Positions 13,672 to 22,656 are shown, numbered from the stretch's first letter. The stretch: 35,956 bases of DNA from an uncultured Lachnospiraceae bacterium (GCA_910577165.1 CAJTLX010000034.1:1-35956), one strand, 5' to 3'. Translations and numbers: made by a program. The notes: generated by a model from the sequence alone, not told the origin.

Positions 13672-14784
13672 ATGGTAGTCCAGTATAAATGTCCGAGCTG
13701 CGGTGCAGATATGCGATATGACGCGGAGACGGGGAAATTAAAATGTGGCAGCTGCGGAAAGCTTATGGCAGTGGATGATGCAAAAAATGAGGGGAGGGGG
13801 AGGGAAGAAGATTCAGAGGAGAAAATAAGTCCATTTCGTGCGGAGGAAATCGAGGATGAGGCAGAATTTGGACGGATTGAGCGCGAGAAGGGCAGTGCCG
13901 AATTTGACGGGGAAGACGGACACCAGTATATCTGCAATAACTGCGGTGCGGTGGTGATTACAACGACGGATACAACGGCGACAAAATGTAGTTTCTGCGG
14001 TGCCCCCGTGGTGCTTGGCGACCGCCTGAGCGGAAAGAGGGCTCCGGTCTGGCTGATCCCGTTTAAGATAACAAAGAATCAGGCGATGGATGCATTTCGC
14101 AAATGGTGCAAGGGCGGAAAACTTACGCCAAGGGATTTTATGACAGCGGATCGCATCAAGAACATTACAGGGATGTATGTTCCCTTTTGGCTCTATGATA
14201 TGGACGGGACGGGGGAGGCGGACTGTACAGCAACACGTGTGCGCACTTATTCTCAGGGGGACTATATCTATACAGAAACAAAATACTATCATGTATATCG
14301 GCGTGTGCATATGACTTACAGCAAAGTGCCCGTGGATGCCTCGGAGAAAATGAACGATGAGATGATGGATAAATTGGAGCCGTTTCACGAGAGCGAACTC
14401 ACCCATTTTGAGATGCCATATCTGGCAGGATATCTGGCAGAACAATATAATTATGATGATAGTGAATTGCTTCCGCGCGTGAGGGAGCGTGTCGGACGAT
14501 ATGCAAATGAGTATTTGTCCTCGACGATCACCGGTTATTCCACCGTTACCTACCACCGAAAAGATATTCAGTTAAATCCGGTAAATGCGCGCTACACGCT
14601 GCTTCCGGTCTGGATGGTATGCTACGATTACCGCGACAGCGAGCATATTTTTGCGATGAATGGGCAGACGGGTAAGATTGTTGGTAAGCCCCCGCTCTCA
14701 AAGCAGAAGATGGCAATGTGGTTTGCGGGGATCAGCGCAGGGCTTTTTGCCCTGATGCGCTTAATCACCTTATTTTTTGTCTAG
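13672..14784 (+). CDS. TFIIB-type zinc-ribbon membrane protein, YdjG-like
   Basis: 370 residues. Two Cys4 zinc ribbons lie at the N-terminus: CPSCGADMRYDAETGKLKCGSCG (Cys 7, 10, 25 and 28), and, after an acidic linker, CNNCGAV with CSFCGAP near residues 86-108. A conserved soluble body follows (PVWLIPFKITKNQAMDAF; ITGMYVPFWLYDMDG; LLPVWMVCYDY), and a C-terminal membrane helix (about 345-368). This matches B. subtilis YdjG in order and position. There, YdjG with YdjH and YdjI recruits PspA to the membrane (known for that organism). The ATG at 13672 has AGGA close in front. It is separated from pspA by a structured 317-base gap, and the TPM gene follows after 11 bases. Confidence 0.87.
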   Translation: MVVQYKCPSCGADMRYDAETGKLKCGSCGKLMAVDDAKNEGRGREEDSEEKISPFRAEEIEDEAEFGRIEREKGSAEFDGEDGHQYICNNCGAVVITTTDTTATKCSFCGAPVVLGDRLSGKRAPVWLIPFKITKNQAMDAFRKWCKGGKLTPRDFMTADRIKNITGMYVPFWLYDMDGTGEADCTATRVRTYSQGDYIYTETKYYHVYRRVHMTYSKVPVDASEKMNDEMMDKLEPFHESELTHFEMPYLAGYLAEQYNYDDSELLPRVRERVGRYANEYLSSTITGYSTVTYHRKDIQLNPVNARYTLLPVWMVCYDYRDSEHIFAMNGQTGKIVGKPPLSKQKMAMWFAGISAGLFALMRLITLFFV

Positions 14785-14795
14785 GGAGGGAAAAA

Positions 14796-15563
14796 ATGGG
14801 AAAAAAGCAATGGTTTGTATGGCTGTTTATAATCTTTTCTCTCCTGATCGCGCCAAAGAGTATTAGGGGTGCGGTTATCCCCGCGCAGAGCGGAGTCTAT
14901 GTCTATGATGACGCGGGACTTTTGACTGATGCAGAAAGAGATTCCCTTTCGGAGCGTTTAAAAAAGCGCGGCGAGGAGGCGGGGTGTGGGCTGTATGTGG
15001 TAACGTGTAATGAGCCTGGCGGCAGAACGGGCGATCAGTACTTGGAGGATTTTTATGACCATGGGTATGATACGAAGCAGATTGATGTGGATGCCGTGCT
15101 TATCTATGTGGATATGAAAAACCGTTATGTTAATGTGCAGGCCTATGGAGTGGCACAGAAAAAGATTTCGGACAGGATCTGCGACAAAATTATTGATGCA
15201 CTCTACGATGATCTGCATTATGGGGATTATTATTCTGCTTTTTTAACTTATGCAGATAAGGCAGAAGATTATATGAACTATGTGCCGATTTATCTGCGCG
15301 CCTGGGTGCAGCTGCTTGCGGCATTCGCGATCGGGGGAACAGTAGTTGCGGGGATGGCGGCAAGCAGCGGGGGAAGTATGACTGTGAACGCGGGTACATA
15401 CCTGGACTTACGCTACAGCGGAATTCGCGCAAAGAGAGATGAATATGTCCGCACAAGCGTGACAAAGCGCAAAAAGCCGGAAACAAATACAAGCAGCAGG
15501 GGCGGAGGCGGTCATGTCAGCAGCGGCGGGCATTCGCACTCAAGCGGCGGAAGACATTTTTAA
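14796..15563 (+). CDS. TPM-domain membrane protein, YdjH-like
   Basis: 255 residues. Signal helix WFVWLFIIFSLLIA; extracytoplasmic TPM domain (about 35-165) beginning VYVYDDAGLLTDAERDSLSERL, with DAVLIYVDMKNRYVNVQAYG; a membrane helix (about 170-192, LLAAFAIGGTVVAGMAAS); and a short cytosolic end closing in a Ser/Gly/His tail (HVSSGGHSHSSGGRHF). TPM domains occur in membrane-stress and photosystem-repair proteins. In B. subtilis the homologous YdjH acts with YdjG and YdjI in PspA targeting. The start at 14796 follows AGGGAGGG; an open frame from 14718 would overlap the upstream gene and lose the N-terminal signal position. The low-complexity Gly/Ser/His end is common in this family. Confidence 0.88.
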   Translation: MGKKQWFVWLFIIFSLLIAPKSIRGAVIPAQSGVYVYDDAGLLTDAERDSLSERLKKRGEEAGCGLYVVTCNEPGGRTGDQYLEDFYDHGYDTKQIDVDAVLIYVDMKNRYVNVQAYGVAQKKISDRICDKIIDALYDDLHYGDYYSAFLTYADKAEDYMNYVPIYLRAWVQLLAAFAIGGTVVAGMAASSGGSMTVNAGTYLDLRYSGIRAKRDEYVRTSVTKRKKPETNTSSRGGGGHVSSGGHSHSSGGRHF

Positions 15564-15628
15564 CATAGTTGTTGTGTAAATAGAAATATTTTACAAAACT
15601 AATTTTTATTTTTGAAAGGGGAAAAAAT

Positions 15629-16597
15629 ATGGGACTTTTTTCAAATCAACTATCATCTGTAGTGGAGTGGAAGGAATTCCGCGAGGATATGATTTTCTGG
15701 AAATGGCCAAACGCAGAATTAAAAAAGGGGAGCCGTCTGATTATCCGTCCGGGACAGGACGCGATCTTTTTAAATACGGGGCGGATTGAGGGGATTTTTA
15801 CCGATGATGGCGACTATGATATCGAGTCGCAGATTATTCCATTCCTCTCAAGCTTAAAGGGATTTAAGTTTGGGTTTAATACAAATCTTCGTGCGGAAGT
15901 ACTTTTTGTCAACACAAAGGAATTTACGATCAAGTGGGGAACCAACAACGCGATCAATATTCCGGTTGCGGGGATGCCGGGCGGAATGCCAATTCGCGCG
16001 TTCGGCACACTCAATTTCAAAGTGAACGATTATATCAAGATGATCGATAAGATTGTGGGCGTGAAGGACTCCTATCTGGTGGAGGATGTAAAGATCCGCG
16101 TGACGGCGGTATTAGATCAGCTTTTGATGAAGTGGATCACAAAGGAGGGGAAGGATATGTTTAACCTCCAGGCAAACGCCTATGATATCGCCAAGGGACT
16201 GCAAACGGATCTGGATATGGAAATCTTTGATCTGGGGCTTACGGTCACGGGATTTAATATTATGAGCTTTAACTATCCGGAGGAAGTACAGCGCATGATC
16301 ACAAAGAATGCCTCCCAGAGCATGGTTGGTGATATGAACCGCTATCAGCAGATGGGCATGATCGATGCCATGACTTCCGGCAAGGGCGGTGCGGGCGGCA
16401 CAGCTTCCGAGATGGCGGGCATGATGATGGGGATGAATATGGCAAACCAGATGGTAAATTCCATGAATCAGATGAATAGTGGCGCAGGTGTACAAAGTGC
16501 AGCGCAGACTGCGGCAAAGCCGAATTTCTGTCCAAATTGTGGCGCGAAGACTACAGGAGCGAATTTTTGTCCAAACTGCGGGCAGAAATTAGCATAG
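15629..16597 (+). CDS. SPFH/band-7 protein with C-terminal zinc ribbon, YdjI-like
   Basis: 322 residues. The N-terminal ~240 residues form an SPFH-like fold (VVEWKEFREDMIFWKWPN; GSRLIIRPGQDAIFLNTG; ILDQLLMKW), then a Met/Gly-rich linker (MMMGMNMANQMVNSMNQM) and a compact double-CxxC zinc ribbon FCPNCGAKTTGANFCPNCG at the very end. No membrane helix is evident. It corresponds to B. subtilis YdjI, the fourth gene of the pspA operon. AAAGGGG precedes the ATG. An AT-rich inverted repeat (TGTAAA/TTTACA, about 15575-15594) lies in the 65-base gap before it. Flotillin-type proteins organise membrane patches; the specific role with PspA follows from the B. subtilis work. Confidence 0.9.
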   Translation: MGLFSNQLSSVVEWKEFREDMIFWKWPNAELKKGSRLIIRPGQDAIFLNTGRIEGIFTDDGDYDIESQIIPFLSSLKGFKFGFNTNLRAEVLFVNTKEFTIKWGTNNAINIPVAGMPGGMPIRAFGTLNFKVNDYIKMIDKIVGVKDSYLVEDVKIRVTAVLDQLLMKWITKEGKDMFNLQANAYDIAKGLQTDLDMEIFDLGLTVTGFNIMSFNYPEEVQRMITKNASQSMVGDMNRYQQMGMIDAMTSGKGGAGGTASEMAGMMMGMNMANQMVNSMNQMNSGAGVQSAAQTAAKPNFCPNCGAKTTGANFCPNCGQKLA

Positions 16598-16602
16598 TGG
16601 GA

Positions 16603-16848
16603 ATGAAAATAAGAAAAAGCAGGGCGGACCGCACAGTAAGCGGTCTGCACCTGCGAAGGTGTATATTTGGATTTTCCCTCTTTTCCCTTGTCGCTCTCTG
16701 CCTCTGCGGATGTGGAAGCCATTATTGTGCTATCTGTGGACAGAGCGCGAAAGAAAGAGTCTTGATAGGAGAGAAAGAATTCCATATCTGTGAGAGTTGC
16801 TACGGAATTTATTTTGAGGAAGAACATTTGTTCGAAAAAGAACCATAA
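16603..16848 (+). CDS. Small zinc-ribbon lipoprotein, fifth gene of the PspA operon
   Basis: 81 residues from MKIRKSRADRT. A basic N-terminus leads to a hydrophobic stretch (about 21-34) and a lipobox-like LCGC with Cys37; the mature chain is only ~45 residues and holds CAIC (42-45) and CESC (63-66), a probable zinc ribbon, then an acidic end. The start at 16603 comes five bases after the previous stop; GTGGGA is a weak ribosome site, so translation may be coupled. The frame stays open to 16537, inside the upstream gene, which I reject. I do not recognise a named family. Its place suggests a role in envelope stress; an exported zinc ribbon in a lipoprotein this small is unusual. Confidence 0.7.
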   Translation: MKIRKSRADRTVSGLHLRRCIFGFSLFSLVALCLCGCGSHYCAICGQSAKERVLIGEKEFHICESCYGIYFEEEHLFEKEP

Positions 16849-17583
16849 TTACACTAATTTCTGATCTTCCTTTAACTGTTCAATGATAATTTCCCGCACC
16901 ATGGCACCTAAGTGTTTGCGGTCTTCCTTTGCAATCTCGGTCAGGTAGATCGGCTTGCCATAATGAATAATGACATGTGCTCTTTTCACCCACGGCATAT
17001 GATTTTCGAAAACAGCAGCAGTATTTGAGATGGCGACAGGAACAATTGCGCAGCCCGCTTTCTCTGCCATTTTAAGGCTTCCTTCCTTAAATGGGAGGAG
17101 GTCAAATTCTTCTCCCCGGTTTCTCGTCCCCTCCGGCATAATAAACACGGAATACCCCTTCTTTAACTGATCAATTCCCTGCATAATGGTTTTTAGACCT
17201 TCTTTCATATCGTCGCGGTCAAGAAAGAGACACTGGAGATTTTTCATCCACCCCGCAAAAAGCGGAACCTTGCGAAGTTCTTTTTTCGCCACAAATCCGG
17301 TTAGTGTCGGAGCGGTAACATAACCCACAGGAATATCCGCGAAACCACGATGATTGCCGACATAGAGAAAAGCCTCACCTTTTGGCAGTTTTTCGCGCCC
17401 GAGAGTGGTGATCTTTGTCCCGGCGCAAAACATGACAAAACGGAACGCATTTCGCACAATCACTTGGGATGCGGCAATCTTTTTGTGCGGGTTAAATTTT
17501 CCGACAATCCACAATACAAAATAAACTGGCAAAAAAATGATCAAAAAAAGTACCATAGAAAGTACAACAAGAACGATACGCAT
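16849..17583 (-). CDS. plsC: 1-acyl-glycerol-3-phosphate acyltransferase
   Basis: Transfers an acyl chain to lysophosphatidate to give phosphatidate, a step in membrane phospholipid synthesis. 244 residues with an N-terminal membrane helix (about 3-27, VLVVLSMVLFLIIFLPVYFV) and the LPLAT motifs: GNHRGFADIP (NHxxxxD) near residue 76, FLDRDD, the glycine motif FIMPEGTRNRGEEF, and the Pro-containing IVPVAISN. AGAGG is followed by TTTTT and ATG. It converges on the PspA operon: the two stop codons abut at 16848/16849, with no terminator visible between. An extended -10 promoter sits about 120 bases upstream. Confidence 0.93.
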   Translation of the reverse strand: MRIVLVVLSMVLFLIIFLPVYFVLWIVGKFNPHKKIAASQVIVRNAFRFVMFCAGTKITTLGREKLPKGEAFLYVGNHRGFADIPVGYVTAPTLTGFVAKKELRKVPLFAGWMKNLQCLFLDRDDMKEGLKTIMQGIDQLKKGYSVFIMPEGTRNRGEEFDLLPFKEGSLKMAEKAGCAIVPVAISNTAAVFENHMPWVKRAHVIIHYGKPIYLTEIAKEDRKHLGAMVREIIIEQLKEDQKLV

Positions 17584-17701
17584 AAAAACCTCTTTCTGCG
17601 GGAGAAAAAAATATCCGGCATAGTATTATCGTTTTTATCACATATACCAAAAAATATGATATACAGTGAAATGCCTCCCGCTGGGCGGGATCACATAACA
17701 T

Positions 17702-17710
17702 AGTATACCA
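17702..17710 (-). promoter_or_regulatory. Extended -10 promoter of plsC
   Basis: Minus strand TGGTATACT: TATACT at 17702-17707 with TG two positions upstream. No good -35 is visible. A small hairpin CCCGC/GCGGG lies at about 17676-17690, inside the leader. Confidence 0.5.
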
Positions 17711-17791
17711 TATTTTAAAAGAGTTTGGTAGACTTTCTTACAAAATTCTTACAATTTTTGAAAGTTTATAATCTGTTTATAAATACATGAA

Positions 17792-19906
17792 TTATTTCAG
17801 TGTTAAATATCTTCCCTCGTGTGCAATATCCTTTGTGTATCCGTCATCCATATAAAGTTCATAGGACAGTCCCTCTTTGGTCTTGCCAAGCAGTTCAAAA
17901 TTTGAGTAATCAAGTTCCCCTGTGCATTCGCATGGCGGGCAGAGCGGCAACAGATGATCCTTGCGGATAAAGAAGCAGACTTCGTTTAACGCGCAGGCAA
18001 TATAATGCCAGCCCGCTTTTTTTGACTCCGTTTTGTACTCGGTCGCCGAGGTAAATTTTACAAACAGCATATCTTCCGGCAAATAGACCGTGCGCCCGCT
18101 TACATTTGGCTGGTAAACCGGAGTGAGCATCAGGCTTTCTCCCATTAAAAGCTGGTCTTCGATCTCGCACGCAACCTTATCCTGCGGCCAGGAAAAAGCA
18201 AGCGGGGAAAACAGAAGTGAATTATTCTGTGAAGCCTTGACAAATTCACTGTAAATATAAGGAATTAAGCGGTAGCGCAGTGTTAAGATCTCGCGGAAAT
18301 CGTCGAGTCCCTCAAATTGGTAGCATTCCTGTTCCCTTGTGCCAAGTGCCGCATGATTGCGCATAAGCGGGGTGAAGATACCAAATGCCAGCCAGCGAAG
18401 GAGCAGATCCCTTGTCGTGTTGCTGCCAAAACCGCCGAGGTCCGCGCCGCTGTAGAGGAATCCGCACATATTTAGCGAAGGCATCATCTTGATATTTAAG
18501 AGCAGATGACTCCACCAGGACTGATTATCCCCCGTCCAGATCCCACCAAACCGATGCATTCCAATATAGGAGGAGCGTGAGAAGAGTAAGAGCCGTTTAT
18601 CCGGGCAGATGCGATCGAAAGCTTCCGCCGCCGCGCGTGTCATATTAAAACCATAGAGATTATGCACCTTGTCGTGGCGAATTTTTTGCCCGTTCATATT
18701 GTGGTAGAAACGCTTGTAGTCCGCATGGTCATTATTGATATTGAACACGCCCTGCATCGCCCAGAAGTCGTTTAGTTTCGGATTATCCTTCACTTTTAAA
18801 AGTTCCTCGACCTTTTTTGCGGCCTCCTCAAGTCCCTCCTCCGAAAAGAAGATGGCAGGTTCATTCATATCATTCCAAAATCCCTCGATCCCAAGATCAA
18901 TCAGACGCTTGTAAAGATTTCCGAACCATCTGCGCGCGTCGGCATTTAAAAAATCCGGGAAATGTGTTTTGCCCGGCCATACGCCCGCAACAAAATCCGT
19001 GCCGTTTGCACGCTTGCAGAAATAGTTATTTTTTACGCCGTCCTCGTAGACATCATACTCCTTTTCAATCTTAACTCCCGCATCGATAATCGGGATAAAA
19101 TGCAGCCCTTGCTTGCTCATTTCGCCGGAGAGCGCGGCAAGGTCAGGAAAGCGATCCGGATGCACAGTAAAATCTTTATAATCCTCCATATAGTCAATAT
19201 CCATACTGATGGAATCAAGCGGCAGATGATTGTCGCGATAATTTTTTGCCACGCGGCGGATGTCGTTTTCATTCATATAACCCCAGCGGCTCTGAATATA
19301 GCCGAAAGCCCAGAGCGGCGGGATGTAGGACTGTCCGATTAAGCGGCGGAACTCTCTTGTAATGCAGAGTGCGTCCGAATCTATATTGTCCGTATTTTCT
19401 TTATCGTCTGATTGTGTGCGAGTGATCAGGTAGAGATCTAAATCTCTGCCCTCCGTGCTTATTGTCAGTTCATTCTGTTTTGTGTAGCCAATATCAAAGC
19501 AGACATTGGCGGGATAATCGATAAAAAGTCCAAAACTTACCTTTCCTATCAGCATAATAAAATTATGTGCGCCGTAAAATGAAACTTTCTCTTCGGTATG
19601 GTTTGGATCATCGGTACAGCAGCTAATATATTTGTAGCCGCGCTTGTTGATGCCGCGATTTGCCTGACCAAGCCCGTAGACCGCGTCGCTATCTTCCATG
19701 GTCAAAGAGAGGGAGAAACTCTGTCCAAGGCTGATATGGAAAAAATTGGTAAGTACGCCGATCTCTGCATCCTTTACCGTGGATGGGCAGTCTTTTTTTG
19801 CGGAAGCTGCTGCCGTCAAATTTTCTTTTGTCACCTGGATAATTGGTAATTCTTCCACAGTAGCGTCAGTAGAAATCGGTGATCCAAAACGAAATTTTTG
19901 AATCAT
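17792..19906 (-). CDS. Glycoside hydrolase family 31, alpha-glucosidase-like
   Basis: Retaining alpha-glycosidase, 704 residues, no signal peptide, so probably cytosolic and acting on imported oligosaccharides. The catalytic nucleophile is D346 in GFWNDMNEP, the GH31 signature. WTGDNQSWWSHL, upstream of LYSGADLGGFGSN, supplies the acid/base Asp region. Earlier, VYGLGQANRGINKRG and SRWGYMNENDIRRVAKNYRDNHLPLDSISMDIDYM are typical GH31 barrel sequences. The chosen ATG at 19906 follows a perfect AAGGAGG by six bases; the frame extends 13 codons upstream without reason. It is divergent from an AraC-type regulator, its likely activator. Specificity within GH31 (glucosidase, xylosidase or sulfoquinovosidase) cannot be settled, but alpha-glucosidase is most probable. 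Confidence 0.93.
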   Translation of the reverse strand: MIQKFRFGSPISTDATVEELPIIQVTKENLTAAASAKKDCPSTVKDAEIGVLTNFFHISLGQSFSLSLTMEDSDAVYGLGQANRGINKRGYKYISCCTDDPNHTEEKVSFYGAHNFIMLIGKVSFGLFIDYPANVCFDIGYTKQNELTISTEGRDLDLYLITRTQSDDKENTDNIDSDALCITREFRRLIGQSYIPPLWAFGYIQSRWGYMNENDIRRVAKNYRDNHLPLDSISMDIDYMEDYKDFTVHPDRFPDLAALSGEMSKQGLHFIPIIDAGVKIEKEYDVYEDGVKNNYFCKRANGTDFVAGVWPGKTHFPDFLNADARRWFGNLYKRLIDLGIEGFWNDMNEPAIFFSEEGLEEAAKKVEELLKVKDNPKLNDFWAMQGVFNINNDHADYKRFYHNMNGQKIRHDKVHNLYGFNMTRAAAEAFDRICPDKRLLLFSRSSYIGMHRFGGIWTGDNQSWWSHLLLNIKMMPSLNMCGFLYSGADLGGFGSNTTRDLLLRWLAFGIFTPLMRNHAALGTREQECYQFEGLDDFREILTLRYRLIPYIYSEFVKASQNNSLLFSPLAFSWPQDKVACEIEDQLLMGESLMLTPVYQPNVSGRTVYLPEDMLFVKFTSATEYKTESKKAGWHYIACALNEVCFFIRKDHLLPLCPPCECTGELDYSNFELLGKTKEGLSYELYMDDGYTKDIAHEGRYLTLK

Positions 19907-19983
19907 GGGAAACCTCCTTAAAAATATTTTTTGCAGCGCGTGCATTTTTTATTATCTCCGTTTTTTTATTTTGCCGTTCGCGC

Positions 19984-20020
19984 TTGCATTATTTTGCATT
20001 CTTGTTATAATGACAGTATA
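19984..20020. promoter_or_regulatory. Overlapping divergent promoters of the AraC gene and GH31 gene
   Basis: Plus strand: TTGCAT (19984-19989), 16-bp spacer, TATAAT (20006-20011), for the AraC-type gene. TTGCATT recurs ten bases later (19994-20000), one helical turn away, a possible operator. Minus strand: TATACT (20015-20020) for GH31, with no recognisable -35, consistent with a need for an activator. The two -10 elements are only three bases apart, so the polymerases should compete. Confidence 0.5.
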
Positions 20021-20086
20021 TTGTATCTTTTTATTTAATACTTGCGCTATCATGAGAAAAAATAACATTATTTTGATTTCTGAAAA

Positions 20087-20141
20087 ATCGAGTAGGGAAG
20101 GTTTATTTTCCGAACAGAGGGAAAACTCTTCTCTGCCCGAT
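20087..20141. repeat. Copy C of the ATCGAGTAG intergenic hairpin family
   Basis: ATCGAGTAGGGAAG (20087-20100) pairs with CTTCTCTGCCCGAT (20128-20141) with two G-T pairs and one mismatch; an inner TTTTCC/GGAAAA pairing extends the stem. It sits in the AraC-gene leader, ending about 20 bases before the start codon, where it could affect translation. Confidence 0.65.
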
Positions 20142-20160
20142 GGTGAGAGATGGGAGGAAT

Positions 20161-21054
20161 ATGAAAAAAAGGATGAACGCAGCATATCGGGAAAGTGCCG
20201 AACATGGCACAACATTTTTGCCGCTGCAAGTATATCATTTTAAAGAAGAGTATGATCCGTTTTTTGTATCTCATCACTGGCATGAGGAAATTGAGATCTT
20301 ATTTTTTGAAAAAGGGGATTTTCTATTTGAGCGGGATATGGTGCCAGAAAAGATAAAGGAGGGGGCGATCGTTTTTGTTGGGCGTTCAGTACTGCATCAG
20401 ATCGCAGGAAATGCTCTTCCCAGTCTTCATCACGCCGTGATTTTTGATCTGGATATGTTGAAATTTGACCGCTATGATATGGCACAGGCCTCTGTGATCG
20501 CACCGCTCTCAAACGGGGAATGTCTGCTGCCGGGGTGTATCTGTCCGGGAGAGAGCGGATACAAAGAGATTCTTGCCGCCCTGCGCATGATTCTTTCCTC
20601 CTGGGAGCGCAAAAATGCGGGGTGGTATCTCAGTGTAAAAGCACAGTTGCTTTTGATCCTTGCAATATTGGAAGAATATGGACTTTTAATCCATACGGGC
20701 AGAATGGCATCGGTCGAGGACAGCTACCAGATGAGAGAGATCAAGAAAGTATTAAAATATATGGAGGAACATTATAAAGAGAGAATTACCCTTGCCGATC
20801 TCGCGGGGGAAGCGGGTATGAACGAGCAGTATTTCTGCCGTTTTTTCCGGAAGATGACGGGAAAAACGCCAATCACGTACCTTAATGATTACCGTGTTGG
20901 ACACGCAGCGGAAGCACTGCTACAAAGCGATGCGCGGATTGTGGAGATCTGTTACGAAAACGGTTTCGAAAATGTGAGTTACTTCATCCGAAAATTTAAG
21001 GAAGGGAAGGGAATGACACCAAAAGAATATCGTCTTGGAAATATGAAACTTTGA
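20161..21054 (+). CDS. AraC-family transcriptional regulator
   Basis: 297 residues. The N-terminal half is a cupin-like sensing domain (SHHWHEEIEILFFEKGDFLFE; FVGRSVLHQI). The C-terminal ~100 residues carry the two AraC helix-turn-helices: ITLADLAGEAGMNEQYFCRFFRK and IVEICYENGFENVSYFIRKF, closing with GMTPKEYR. GGGAGGA precedes the ATG at 20161; upstream in-frame ATGs at 20140-20160 lack spacing. It is divergent from the GH31 gene with shared promoter DNA, so local control of that glucosidase by an oligosaccharide is likely (inference from context). The leader includes hairpin copy C. Confidence 0.92.
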   Translation: MKKRMNAAYRESAEHGTTFLPLQVYHFKEEYDPFFVSHHWHEEIEILFFEKGDFLFERDMVPEKIKEGAIVFVGRSVLHQIAGNALPSLHHAVIFDLDMLKFDRYDMAQASVIAPLSNGECLLPGCICPGESGYKEILAALRMILSSWERKNAGWYLSVKAQLLLILAILEEYGLLIHTGRMASVEDSYQMREIKKVLKYMEEHYKERITLADLAGEAGMNEQYFCRFFRKMTGKTPITYLNDYRVGHAAEALLQSDARIVEICYENGFENVSYFIRKFKEGKGMTPKEYRLGNMKL

Positions 21055-21055
21055 T

Positions 21056-21084
21056 TTGACCATTCTTTTTGTTTGTGATATGAT
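21056..21084 (+). promoter_or_regulatory. Promoter of cysS
   Basis: TTGACC (21056-21061), 17-bp spacer, TATGAT (21079-21084), starting two bases after the AraC-gene stop. The leader of about 120 bases has a small hairpin GCCATCT/AGATGGC (21180-21196) ahead of the ribosome site but no T-box signature. Confidence 0.7.
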
Positions 21085-21213
21085 TTTGAAATAAAGTTTC
21101 ACAAAGGGAGCGATTATTTTTGTGATATTAAAATAACATAGTAAAATATGTGGTAAAAGTGATGCGAAATATCAAATAAGCCATCTTAGAGATGGCAGAA
21201 AGTGAGGATATTT

Positions 21214-22656
21214 ATGGAAGATAATTTGAATTTGTATAATACGCTGACAAGGAAGGTGGAACGCTTTATTCCAAACACGCCGGGAAAGGTGAAGATGTAT
21301 ACCTGCGGACCGACGGTCTATCACTACGCGCACATTGGCAATCTGCGCAGCTATATTATGGAAGATGTGCTGGAAAAATTCCTGCGTTTTTCGGGCTACG
21401 AGGTAAAGCGTGTGATGAATATTACCGATGTGGGGCATCTTTCCAGCGACGCGGATACCGGCGAGGATAAAATGTTAAAGGGAGCAAAACGCGAACACAA
21501 AACCGTTATGGAGATTGCAAAGTTCTATACAGATGCATTTTTCTCTGACTGTGCAAAATTAAATATAAAAATTCCGGATGTTGTGGAGCCGGCGACAAAC
21601 TGCATCGCCGATTTTATTCATATGATTGAAGGGCTGTTAAAAAAGGGATATGCTTACCAGGCGGGCGGCAATATCTATTTTGACACGTCAAAATTAAGTG
21701 AGTATTATGTGCTTGGCAATCAGAATGCGGAAGAACTTGCCGTCGGGGTGAGGGAGAGCGTTACGGAGGATGAAAACAAGCGCAGCAAAACGGATTTTGT
21801 ACTCTGGTTTACCAAATCAAAATTTGAAGACCAGGAATTAAAATGGGAGAGTCCGTGGGGTGTAGGGTATCCGGGCTGGCATATCGAGTGTTCTGCCATC
21901 AGCATAAAGCATTTGGGCGATACACTGGATATTCACTGCGGCGGTATCGACAATGCATTTCCACATCACACAAATGAGATTGCGCAAAGTGAATCCTATT
22001 TAGGGCATAAATGGTGCAATTATTGGATGCATATATTGCACTTAAACGATTCCACGGGCAAGATGAGCAAATCAAAGGGGGATTTTTTAACAGTTTCTCT
22101 GCTTAAAGAAAAAGGATATGACCCGATGGTTTACCGGATGTTCTGCTTGCAGTCGCACTATCGCAAACCTCTTGTCTTTACTTATGAGGCACTTGATAAT
22201 ATGGTGTCGGCATATAATAAATTGGTGGTAAGAATCGCAGCACTTGAGGAGAACGTCGAGGAGAATATGGAGGGAGAAAGAGAAAAACTGGCACAGTTTT
22301 GCGCACAGTTTCTTGAAGCCATGAACGATGATCTCAATACTTCGCAGGCAATGACGGTACTGTATGATATGTTAAAGACTGAGGCGAATGATGCGACAAA
22401 GCTTGCGGCGGTGGATATGTTTGATGAGGTGTTCTCCTTAGGGCTTCTTGATGCGGCAAAGCGGATGAAGGAGGAGAGAAGCGGAGCGGGGCTTGACGAA
22501 GAAATTGTTGGATTTATCGAGCAGAAAATAGCGGAGCGAAAAGAGGCAAAAAAGGCAAAGGATTTTGCGCGGGCAGATGCAATTCGGGAGGAGTTAGCAG
22601 CAAAGGGAATTGCGATTAAGGACACAAGGGAAGGAACTATCTGGGAAAAAATGTAA
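21214..22656 (+). CDS. cysS: Cysteinyl-tRNA synthetase
   Basis: Charges tRNA-Cys with cysteine. 480 residues, class I. Seen: zinc Cys31 and the HIGH-equivalent in CGPTVYHYAHIGNLRS; WHIECSAIS with the second zinc Cys; HCGGIDNAFPHHTNEIAQSE with zinc ligands; and the KMSKS loop TGKMSKSKGDF. The C-terminal helical domain contains KKAKDFARADAIREELAAKGI, the usual CysRS ending. Start: ATG at 21214 after GTGAGGA; a GTG four codons earlier is within that ribosome site. It has its own promoter and is followed after 59 bases by two small genes that may be co-transcribed. Confidence 0.97.
   Translation: MEDNLNLYNTLTRKVERFIPNTPGKVKMYTCGPTVYHYAHIGNLRSYIMEDVLEKFLRFSGYEVKRVMNITDVGHLSSDADTGEDKMLKGAKREHKTVMEIAKFYTDAFFSDCAKLNIKIPDVVEPATNCIADFIHMIEGLLKKGYAYQAGGNIYFDTSKLSEYYVLGNQNAEELAVGVRESVTEDENKRSKTDFVLWFTKSKFEDQELKWESPWGVGYPGWHIECSAISIKHLGDTLDIHCGGIDNAFPHHTNEIAQSESYLGHKWCNYWMHILHLNDSTGKMSKSKGDFLTVSLLKEKGYDPMVYRMFCLQSHYRKPLVFTYEALDNMVSAYNKLVVRIAALEENVEENMEGEREKLAQFCAQFLEAMNDDLNTSQAMTVLYDMLKTEANDATKLAAVDMFDEVFSLGLLDAAKRMKEERSGAGLDEEIVGFIEQKIAERKEAKKAKDFARADAIREELAAKGIAIKDTREGTIWEKM

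Noticed and set aside
21085..21213. T-box riboswitch ahead of cysS
   Set aside because: No AGGGTGG-type T-box sequence, specifier stem or terminator; only one short hairpin.
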